Shown here one piece after another: positions 1 to 4,807 of a DNA stretch of 12,806 bases. This DNA is from Candidatus Bathyarchaeota archaeon (GTDB lineage: Archaea; Thermoproteota; Bathyarchaeia; TCS64): positions 1 to 12,806 of the forward strand of contig PBSW01000049.1 of the NCBI GenBank assembly GCA_002726865.1, written 5' to 3'. The notes under the pieces are model-generated. The model saw nothing but the letters and a program-made list of their open reading frames with translations. It was not told the DNA's origin and did not search any database. The position numbers and the translations under genes were made by a program. Position 1 is the first letter of the stretch. Every line of letters starts with the position of its first letter.

Positions 1-33
1 CTCCATTTGTTCAGGTCAGACACTCCCTTTTTC

Positions 34-279
34 TTATGTTTTTCTCAACAAAAAGCCCCTGAGTTCGCTTTCATCGATCCTACCTGAGAGAAACTCCTCT
101 CCGGCCTCGATCACGGGTACCTTATCCCAGTAAAGCCTCCAGGCATCTAATGACCTGGTGATATCTACTATATAGAATTCGAAGGAGAGCTCTTCCCTGA
201 GGTCTCTTAACATATCAAGGACTAAGTTGCAGAGAGTGCACTCGTTCTTTGTATAGAAAGTCACTTTCAATCTGGGCAT
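34..279 (-). CDS. Glutaredoxin-like thiol oxidoreductase (DUF836-type), 81 aa
   Basis: A small thioredoxin-fold protein likely to carry out thiol-disulfide exchange. Seen in the sequence: an N-terminal beta strand leads into a CTLC redox motif (Cys14 and Cys17), and a Val-Pro pair at 54-55 (DKVPVIEAG) matches the cis-proline that lies next to the active site in this fold. The length is normal for the short glutaredoxin-like family. No signal peptide or membrane segment is present, so it should act in the cytoplasm. It starts at an ATG (277-279) with no clear Shine-Dalgarno but with a TATA-like box about 26 nt upstream, which suggests a leaderless mRNA. It lies 55 bp downstream of ctaB on the same strand, at the edge of a cytochrome c maturation locus that shows no ccmG gene. 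A role in supplying electrons to CcmH or keeping haem/apocytochrome thiols reduced is inference; a general redox role is the alternative. Confidence 0.8.
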   Translation of the reverse strand: MPRLKVTFYTKNECTLCNLVLDMLRDLREELSFEFYIVDITRSLDAWRLYWDKVPVIEAGEEFLSGRIDESELRGFLLRKT

Positions 280-300
280 TATGATGTTATCTGGCGATTC

Positions 301-310
301 TAATAAATCA
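301..310 (-). promoter_or_regulatory. TATA box for glutaredoxin-like gene (leaderless spacing)
   Basis: On the minus strand this reads TGATTTATTA, an archaeal-type TATA element centred about 26 nt upstream of the ATG at 279. That is the usual distance from TATA centre to transcription start in archaea, so transcription would begin at or within a few bases of the start codon. It implies the gene can be expressed apart from ctaB. Confidence 0.45.
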
Positions 311-334
311 TCATCAGATTAGCCAGATGGTGTT

Positions 335-1360
335 CTAAGCCAAATAGAGATCAAGAACGGCTGCGGTGAAGAGTAGAAACAGTTGGGGGCTCGAGACCTT
401 AAACAGGGTCCACGCAAGCTTTTGGGTTGGGCGTAAAAAGAGGTACAGATATGCCCCCAGCACAACTGCGCCGGTAATAACCGCTACCGATAGATAGATG
501 ATGCCAAAGCCCCCGTATAGATATAGAGCGAATGAGGCCACCACCATCAGGATTACCGTAAAGGCGATACATCGGATAGCCGTCTTTGTCCCCACGATTA
601 CGGGAAGCATCGGGATACCTGCTTTTTCGTAGTCAGATCGATAGTAGAGCGCTAAGGACCAGATATGGCTGGGTACCCAAAGGACAACAATGCATCCAAG
701 GATGAATGCAGTGATATCAATTGTGCCAGTGACGAAGACCCAGCCGTAGAGAGGGGCAAATCCCCCGCTTAAGCTTCCGAGGATAATATTCCATGAACTC
801 CGCCTCTTTGTCAATAAACTGTAGACTAGGACATTGTCAAGGATACCGAGGAGGATGAACACGAAAGCGAGGACGTTCTGAAAGGCAGCTAAAGCAATTG
901 AAGCGCCTGATAGAAATATCCCAAAGATCAAAGCGTTACTTGCTGGGTCTATTCTCTTGGATGGTAGGGGTCGCTTTCGGGTTCTATCCATTATCGCATC
1001 AATGTCCCTGTCAATGTAGGAGGTAAGAACATTGCATCCCGCGCTGCCAAGGATAGCCGTAAGGCTCCCTAACACGATCTGGGATAATGTGAGGGGGATA
1101 TCAGTTTTAATGGATGCCACAAACATTGCCCCCAGTGATGTTATTACCAGGAGGAAGACCAGCTTCAGCTTGGATATCTCTACGTAGCTCCATGCGTCCA
1201 AAGGTTTACCATCCTGAGGGGATGTCGATATTGAAAGTATCGCAGGAATAAATACCATCCGGAACGAATGAGATATCCTTTTATGTTTGTTCGAGCCAAC
1301 GAAAAAGACTGTCAACGTGAGCATGGAAAGGAAAGCCAAAATGAACGGAACGACTAACAA
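335..1360 (-). CDS. ctaB: Protoheme IX farnesyltransferase (haem O synthase), UbiA superfamily
   Basis: Transfers a farnesyl group to protohaem to give haem O, within the membrane. The first aspartate-rich motif is NVLTSYIDRDIDAIMDRT at 110-127, and the second conserved region at 229-258 contains WVPSHIW followed by DYEKAGIPMLPV. The W-P-x-H and AGIPMLPV signatures separate haem O synthases from other UbiA prenyltransferases. About nine hydrophobic segments are visible. The start is uncertain. The TTG at 1360 gives 341 aa with an extra N-terminal membrane helix (residues 1-22) but has no Shine-Dalgarno and leaves only 23 bp to the divergent ccmC start. An ATG at 1258 gives 307 aa, the usual family length, and has a TATA-like CATAAAAGG about 26 nt upstream. 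The longer form is listed because the extra segment looks like a genuine hydrophobic helix. The link with ccm genes suggests a shared haem supply, and ctaB normally implies a haem-copper oxidase elsewhere. Confidence 0.9.
   Translation of the reverse strand: MLVVPFILAFLSMLTLTVFFVGSNKHKRISHSFRMVFIPAILSISTSPQDGKPLDAWSYVEISKLKLVFLLVITSLGAMFVASIKTDIPLTLSQIVLGSLTAILGSAGCNVLTSYIDRDIDAIMDRTRKRPLPSKRIDPASNALIFGIFLSGASIALAAFQNVLAFVFILLGILDNVLVYSLLTKRRSSWNIILGSLSGGFAPLYGWVFVTGTIDITAFILGCIVVLWVPSHIWSLALYYRSDYEKAGIPMLPVIVGTKTAIRCIAFTVILMVVASFALYLYGGFGIIYLSVAVITGAVVLGAYLYLFLRPTQKLAWTLFKVSSPQLFLLFTAAVLDLYLA
1278..1290 (-). promoter_or_regulatory. Possible TATA box for a shorter ctaB form (ATG at 1258)
   Basis: The minus strand reads ACAAACATAAAAG here, centred about 26 nt before the in-frame ATG at 1258. 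If used, ctaB would be leaderless and 307 aa long, and the 126 bp between it and ccmC would be a true divergent promoter region. The same stretch read on the plus strand (CTTTTATGTT) could serve ccmC with a leader of about 75 nt. It is a weak match and rests on spacing alone. Confidence 0.25.
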
Positions 1361-1372
1361 TTCAGGGTTCGT

Positions 1373-1380
1373 GAGGTAGT
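1373..1380 (+). promoter_or_regulatory. Shine-Dalgarno of ccmC (GAGGTAGT)
   Basis: GAGGTAGT resembles the GAGGTGAT complement of the 16S rRNA 3' end and ends 3 nt before the GTG at 1384 (6 nt from the GAGGT core). It fixes the GTG start of ccmC and shows that this operon's first gene is read from a leadered mRNA. Confidence 0.55.
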
Positions 1381-1383
1381 GAC

Positions 1384-2064
1384 GTGAAGTTTAGGGACGA
1401 CATCTATATTTGGATCACTGCAGTAGCTAACCTATTAGCAATATATTTTGCCTTGTTTATCGCTCCGGCGGAGGTTGAATTGGGAGAACTTGTAAGGGTA
1501 TTCTATTTCCACCTGCCGGGAGCCATCACGACATATATTATGCTTGTCCTTTCTGCAGCAACGGCAATCGCTTATCTGATTAAGAAGGACCGTAGGCTAG
1601 ACGCTTTCTCCCAGTCATGCGCCATCCTTGGGCTGGTTTATGGGATGATCACCCTCATTGGAGGGTCTATCTGGGCTAAAGCAACCTGGGGGGTTTACTG
1701 GAACTGGGACCCGAGGGAAACGACTACTCTCATACTATGGCTAGCCTACTTGGGCTATTGCTTCCTCAGGATGTCGGTAGAGAACTTGGAGAGGCGGGCA
1801 TCGGTATCCGCGGTCTATAACATTCTTGCAGTGCTCACAGTTCCCCTCAGCTACCTGTCTTTTATCCTGTGGCCATCACTTCACCCGAGACTCTCTGCGG
1901 ATGGCGAGTTCGGGCTCACGAGTACCATGATTCAGGCACTGATCATGAATATATTCGCGGGGATACTCTTCACAGGTTGGTTAATGAGAAAGGCTTACAA
2001 AGTCCAATTGCGCAACGACGAGCTACAACTCAAACGGGTGGAGGCGATTCAGAATGCCGATTGA
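1384..2064 (+). CDS. ccmC: Cytochrome c maturation protein CcmC (haem-handling WWD protein), 226 aa
   Basis: CcmC presents haem on the outer face of the membrane and loads it onto CcmE. About six membrane segments are visible. The WWD tryptophan-rich signature lies at 102-120 (WGVYWNWDPRET...), flanked by the two external histidines expected as haem ligands: His43 in FYFHLPG and His167 in PSLHPRL. Length is close to the usual 220-250 aa. It starts at GTG 1384 behind a GAGGT Shine-Dalgarno. It is the first gene of the ccmC-ccmD-ccmE-ccmA-ccmB operon, is divergent from ctaB, and its last codons overlap the small ccmD-like ORF by 11 bp. The WNWDPRET version of the motif is closer to the CcmF/CcsA type than to the usual bacterial CcmC form, so assignment rests also on length, the two histidines and gene order. 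Confidence 0.93.
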   Translation: MKFRDDIYIWITAVANLLAIYFALFIAPAEVELGELVRVFYFHLPGAITTYIMLVLSAATAIAYLIKKDRRLDAFSQSCAILGLVYGMITLIGGSIWAKATWGVYWNWDPRETTTLILWLAYLGYCFLRMSVENLERRASVSAVYNILAVLTVPLSYLSFILWPSLHPRLSADGEFGLTSTMIQALIMNIFAGILFTGWLMRKAYKVQLRNDELQLKRVEAIQNAD

Positions 2065-2173
2065 GCCTATTTTCGTCCTGACTCTCACATGGGTCAGCCT
2101 AATAGTAACAGCTCTGTGGCTCCGAAAGCGGGGCGTTGATATAGAAAAAAGCCTTGAAGAGATTGAGGATTGA
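2054..2173 (+). CDS. ccmD: Small single-helix membrane protein, CcmD-like, 39 aa
   Basis: A 39-codon ORF (ATG 2054, TGA 2171-2173) overlaps the end of ccmC by 11 bp and ends 4 nt before the preferred ccmE start. The protein reads MPIEPIFVLTLTWVSLIVTA, then LWLRKRGVD and an acidic end (EKSLEEIED). It is a single membrane helix at about residues 5-23, then an Arg/Lys cluster and a charged tail. That matches CcmD, a small one-helix protein that stabilises the CcmC-CcmE complex and helps release holo-CcmE from CcmABC, and the position between ccmC and ccmE is what one expects. CcmD is too variable and short for sequence identity to prove it, so the name rests on topology, translational coupling and position. 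The alternative is chance, but the hydrophobic-then-basic pattern and tight junctions argue against that. Confidence 0.7.
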   Translation: MPIEPIFVLTLTWVSLIVTALWLRKRGVDIEKSLEEIED

Positions 2174-2177
2174 TAAA

Positions 2178-2654
2178 TTGAACGTACTCACAAAGTACGG
2201 CGTCGTCGCGGTCTTCCTTGTCGCTAGCGCGTTCCTCGCCTACAACGGATTGAACACCTATGTGAACCCATATATCTCAGTGGTTCAGATCCTGACGAAC
2301 CCGGAAAGGTACGTCGGAAGGGATATTCAGGTGATTGGAGTGGCTGATTTAGACTCATTAGTTCAGGAGGAGGGAGGCATCGTCAAGTTTGATATCTTCG
2401 ACCAAAGTCAGCGTCTCTCAGTTGTTTTCCAAGGGTCCCTTCCTCAGAACTTCGACCATAGCACGCAGGTGGTAGTGATAGGAAGTGTCACTAATGACGG
2501 TCACATAGAGTCAGACCAACTCCTCGTAAAGTGCCCGTCTAAATACGAGTCTGCAGAGGAGAAGGCGCCTCAGATTAGTAATTTCTTCATAGCAGCGATG
2601 CTTCTATGCGTGGTGGGGGTAGGTTACATCGGAGTTACCTGGTTCTCGAAATAA
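2178..2654 (+). CDS. ccmE: Haem chaperone CcmE, archaeal cysteine type, 158 aa with an extra C-terminal helix
   Basis: CcmE binds haem covalently on the outside of the membrane and passes it to the CcmF/CcmH ligase. An N-terminal membrane helix (about 7-24) is followed by an OB-fold beta domain with recognisable parts (NPERYVGRDIQVIGV, IVKFDIFDQ, VVFQGSLPQNF). The haem-binding motif is CPSKY (Cys119, Tyr123), i.e. CxxxY, in place of the usual bacterial HxxxY. This cysteine form is known from archaea and a few bacteria. Unusually, a second hydrophobic segment lies at about 136-155 (NFFIAAMLLCVVGVGYIGV), where most CcmE proteins have a flexible soluble tail. The TTG at 2178 was chosen because GAGG at 2165-2168 lies 9 nt upstream; a TTG at 2154 would add eight residues but has no Shine-Dalgarno and overlaps the ccmD-like ORF. 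Confidence 0.9.
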   Translation: MNVLTKYGVVAVFLVASAFLAYNGLNTYVNPYISVVQILTNPERYVGRDIQVIGVADLDSLVQEEGGIVKFDIFDQSQRLSVVFQGSLPQNFDHSTQVVVIGSVTNDGHIESDQLLVKCPSKYESAEEKAPQISNFFIAAMLLCVVGVGYIGVTWFSK

Positions 2655-2655
2655 A

Positions 2656-2668
2656 GTTGATAAATAAC
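2656..2668 (+). promoter_or_regulatory. TATA box in front of ccmA (internal operon promoter)
   Basis: The 34-bp gap between ccmE and ccmA contains TTGATAAATAACC, centred about 27 nt before the ATG at 2689, and there is no Shine-Dalgarno at that ATG. This is the layout of an archaeal leaderless promoter, so ccmA-ccmB could be transcribed independently of ccmC-ccmD-ccmE. The call rests on motif and spacing only. Confidence 0.45.
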
Positions 2669-2688
2669 CCCCCACCGCTTGTTCTACG

Positions 2689-3330
2689 ATGTCCCAGGCT
2701 GTGCAACTTCGAGGGGTGACCAAAACCTACGATCTTCTACCCGCCCTTCGGGGCATTGATCTCGAGGTTGGCCTAGGTGACTTCGTGGCGTTCCTAGGAC
2801 CCAACGGAGCAGGAAAATCAACGCTTCTGAAAATCGTTGCAGGGCAGATCTCCCCCTCCTCTGGCCGGGTCCAGGTAATGGGTAGCGATGTCCGAAAAAA
2901 TCTTGAGAGGGTAAAACGCTTAGTGGGACTCGTGGGGCACCGGAGTTTTATGTATGATGAGCTCACCGTGAACGAGAACCTTAGGTTCTACGGCAAGTTC
3001 TTTTCCGCTTCCCCAGAGGATTTAGGAAGGGTTCTCGAGATGACAGACATGCAAAGATGGAAGAACACCAAGGCTCGACACCTGTCCTTTGGGCTGAGAA
3101 AAAGGGCAGATATAGCCAGGGCTATGCTAGGTCATCCTAAGGTCCTAATCCTCGACGAGCTCTTCTCGGGTCTGGACATTGACGCCTCCGAGCTCCTGGT
3201 TAAGCATTTAAAGTCGAATCGGGACGCCTCGATCCTCATCTCATCCCACTCCTTGGACTGGGCAAAAAGACTTTGCGGGAGAGGGATTTTCCTGAGGAAT
3301 GGAAGAATCGAAAGAGAGGTAAAATTCTGA
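2689..3330 (+). CDS. ccmA: Haem-loading ABC ATPase CcmA, 213 aa
   Basis: CcmA is the ATPase of the CcmAB complex, which uses ATP to release haem-loaded CcmE from CcmC/CcmD. It is cytoplasmic and bound to CcmB. Walker A is GPNGAGKST at 37-45, Walker B VLILDE at 152-157, the D-loop SGLD at 160-163, and the switch histidine is His187 (SSHSLD). The ABC signature at 132-139 is LSFGLRKR, not the common LSGGQ. The Q-loop glutamine is replaced by the Gly-His-Arg of LVGHRSF, with ELTVNENLRFY following; a GH here is also typical of bacterial CcmA and supports the name over a generic ABC exporter. Length fits CcmA (about 205 aa). The ATG at 2689 is preceded by a TATA-like box with leaderless spacing. 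The stop codon overlaps the ccmB start by one base. Confidence 0.9.
   Translation: MSQAVQLRGVTKTYDLLPALRGIDLEVGLGDFVAFLGPNGAGKSTLLKIVAGQISPSSGRVQVMGSDVRKNLERVKRLVGLVGHRSFMYDELTVNENLRFYGKFFSASPEDLGRVLEMTDMQRWKNTKARHLSFGLRKRADIARAMLGHPKVLILDELFSGLDIDASELLVKHLKSNRDASILISSHSLDWAKRLCGRGIFLRNGRIEREVKF
3315..3319 (+). promoter_or_regulatory. Shine-Dalgarno deciding the ccmB start
   Basis: GAGGT within the end of ccmA lies 10 nt before the ATG at 3330. It favours that ATG over the in-frame upstream ATG at 3273, which would add 19 charged residues encoded inside ccmA. Confidence 0.5.
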
Positions 3331-4013
3331 TGGGGGAGGGAGAAAACCTGAGGTTCGCCATTGCCTTAGCTGTGAAGGACCTCACTGTAGAGCTGAGGCG
3401 TGCCCACGAACTCCTGAGCATAATCGCCTTCGCGCTGACCTCCATCCTGATGAGCAGCTTTGCTTGGGGGGGCTTATTCATCCGGAATCCCGCGGTCCTC
3501 TCGGCAGCCCTCTGGATCGTGATCTACTTCTCAAATATTCTCGCCCTTACAACGAGCTTCTCCAGGGAGGTGGATAGGGGGACTATCGCGGGGCTCCGGA
3601 GCCTTCCAACGTCACCCTTCGTGGTGCTAATGGGGAAGGTGCTCTACAGCTTCGTGGTCCTTCTCCTAGTTCTGCTGACCACCATTATATCCTCAATTAT
3701 ATTCCTTAACCTAGATGTTGCCGTGATTCCTGCGATCCTAGTTCTGTTCGTGATGGGGGTGATGGACCTAGCTCTGGTAGGTTCGTTGGTCTCGGCCCTT
3801 GTTATGTACTCAGAGGGCAAGACATTGCTACTCTCTTTCCTCTTCTTCCCGGTCTCTGTCCCGGTCCTGATTCCCAGCACCCAAGCGGCTGGGCGGATAC
3901 TTTCGGGCTATACGTTAATAGAGGTTTTACCGGAGATCCAGCTCCTCCTAGCGTTCCTACTAGCGATCGGTGGTGTATCGTTCCTGTTATTTGAGCACGT
4001 CTTCCAAGAATGA
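3330..4013 (+). CDS. ccmB: CcmB, membrane subunit of the CcmAB haem-loading ABC complex, 227 aa
   Basis: CcmB is the polytopic membrane partner of CcmA. The protein has a short cytoplasmic N-terminus (VKDLTVELRRAHELLS) and about six hydrophobic segments. The loop after the second helix, SFSREVDRGTIAGLRSLPTSP, occupies the place of the conserved CcmB cytoplasmic segment (bacterial pattern: F-x-D-x-x-x-G-x-L-E-x-L-x-x-x-P). Length is near the usual 220 aa. ATG 3330 overlaps the ccmA stop codon (TGATG), so the two are translationally coupled, as expected for subunits of one complex. A hairpin begins at the stop codon. Family divergence is high, so assignment depends on gene order as well as on the loop and topology. 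Confidence 0.87.
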   Translation: MGEGENLRFAIALAVKDLTVELRRAHELLSIIAFALTSILMSSFAWGGLFIRNPAVLSAALWIVIYFSNILALTTSFSREVDRGTIAGLRSLPTSPFVVLMGKVLYSFVVLLLVLLTTIISSIIFLNLDVAVIPAILVLFVMGVMDLALVGSLVSALVMYSEGKTLLLSFLFFPVSVPVLIPSTQAAGRILSGYTLIEVLPEIQLLLAFLLAIGGVSFLLFEHVFQE

Positions 4014-4034
4014 CAAAAGCCCTTCCGCTTTTGT
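4013..4034 (+). terminator. Inverted repeat at the ccmB stop codon, probable 3' hairpin
   Basis: A perfect 8-bp inverted repeat (ACAAAAGC / GCTTTTGT, 6-nt loop CCTTCC) begins on the last base of the ccmB stop codon and is followed by TGATTTTGAG. It may mark the 3' end of the ccmC-B transcript. Archaeal termination depends mainly on T-tracts, and only a short one follows, so an RNA-stability element is the alternative. Confidence 0.45.
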
Positions 4035-4107
4035 TGATTTTGAGCTCGAGGATGGAGATGGCGTAACAAAAGAAAAAGAGAAGCATCATTAGGGCGCGCG
4101 AGAGCTG

Positions 4108-4290
4108 TATATAACGGGTTTAGAAGTAATAACCGTAAAACTCGGAGACACCTGGCTGCAGCGTTTTGATGTTCTCTCAGGAATGACGCTCTTAATCATC
4201 GAAAAACGAATAAACTTCTTTCATGGGGAAGTCACAGCTGAAAAGCAAAGGTGTTCACTGGATCTAACACTTTTTCTTATTTTTCTTTTT
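4108..4290 (+). other. Convergent intergenic region with TATA box and possible small RNA
   Basis: The gap between the convergent ccmB and ccmH genes has no convincing ORF. On the plus strand TATATAAC (4108-4115) is a good archaeal TATA box that points at no gene. Downstream there are complementary segments: ACACCT (4148-4153) with AGGTGT (4249-4254), and AGCGT/ACGCT enclosing 4160-4190. A T-rich stretch (about 4269-4290, inside the ccmH 3' end) follows and could stop transcription. A small RNA antisense to the end of ccmH, starting near 4138, is possible; the same DNA would also be the 3' UTR of ccmH. No known RNA family was recognised. Confidence 0.2.
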
Positions 4291-4800
4291 CTGGTAATCC
4301 TTCCAGAGTAGATTATCGTAGTGTTCCACGGATTTTGAAATATCATTGTCTTTCTTTTTCTTCCTCCCACTCGAATGTCCAGAGTCCAGAATCTCCGAGT
4401 CAACCTCAGAGTCAGGGATGGGAGACTTTCTCTGGGCATAAGTGTAGATTACAGCAGTGCCTAAAATAATGGCAATCACCGGCAACGTCCAGATCGAAAG
4501 CTCGAGCCCAGATTTTTTCGGGGTAGCTAGGACACCGTCCCCGTAAACCTCCACGTAGCTGGCAATGATCGGGGTCTTGGTCTTCCCTGCAGCCAGATCC
4601 ACGGCAATCTGCTCTTTCCACTCTTTCGCGAGGTCACAGTAACAATCGTATGCTACCTTTCCACATCCGCAAGTACAGATAAGCTCCTTCGTAACGCTGG
4701 AAACGGGGTCCCTCGCGTATGAAGTAGTCCCACCTACGAGGAATAAGCAGCTCAGTATCACGAGCGTTAGAAAAGCGGCTTTTCCTACTTTTATCTTCAT
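4264..4800 (-). CDS. ccmH: CcmH-family thiol protein with five-cysteine motif and Lys-rich tail, 178 aa
   Basis: CcmH-family proteins reduce or hold the CxxCH thiols of apocytochrome c next to CcmF. A signal peptide/anchor lies at 1-29. The domain begins with the family position of LRCxxCQ, but here reads LICTCGCG, with cysteines at 42, 44 and 46 and two more in DCYC (53, 55). The helical part WKEQIAVDLAAGKTKTPII and the family feature YGDGVLATPKKSGLELSIWTLP follow. One membrane helix (about 101-121) leads to a cytoplasmic tail of about 57 residues containing RKKKKDND and ending in KKKNKKKC; bacterial CcmH proteins usually stop just after this helix or have a different tail. It lies 7 bp downstream of ccmF, clearly in one operon. 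The extra cysteines might bind a metal or give two disulfides; that is inference. Confidence 0.85.
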   Translation of the reverse strand: MKIKVGKAAFLTLVILSCLFLVGGTTSYARDPVSSVTKELICTCGCGKVAYDCYCDLAKEWKEQIAVDLAAGKTKTPIIASYVEVYGDGVLATPKKSGLELSIWTLPVIAIILGTAVIYTYAQRKSPIPDSEVDSEILDSGHSSGRKKKKDNDISKSVEHYDNLLWKDYQKKKNKKKC

Positions 4801-4807
4801 CTTTTTG

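Noticed and set aside
1287..1295. GTTCGAGCC, a tRNA T-loop-like string
   Set aside because: It lies at the ctaB 5' end and no cloverleaf can be built around it.
1869..2081. ORF of 70 codons inside the end of ccmC
   Set aside because: It is out of frame within clear ccmC coding sequence and has no hydrophobic or family pattern.
3273..3329. Upstream in-frame extension of ccmB
   Set aside because: It encodes 19 highly charged residues wholly inside ccmA; the ATG at 3330 has a Shine-Dalgarno and the usual TGATG coupling.
3802..4089. Minus-strand ORF of 95 codons over the end of ccmB
   Set aside because: It is antisense to a well-supported membrane protein, and its product shows no family features.
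4170..4200. Possible C/D-box guide RNA (TGATG- and CTGA-like strings on either strand)
   Set aside because: The boxes are imperfect and the spacing between C and D elements does not form two proper guide regions.
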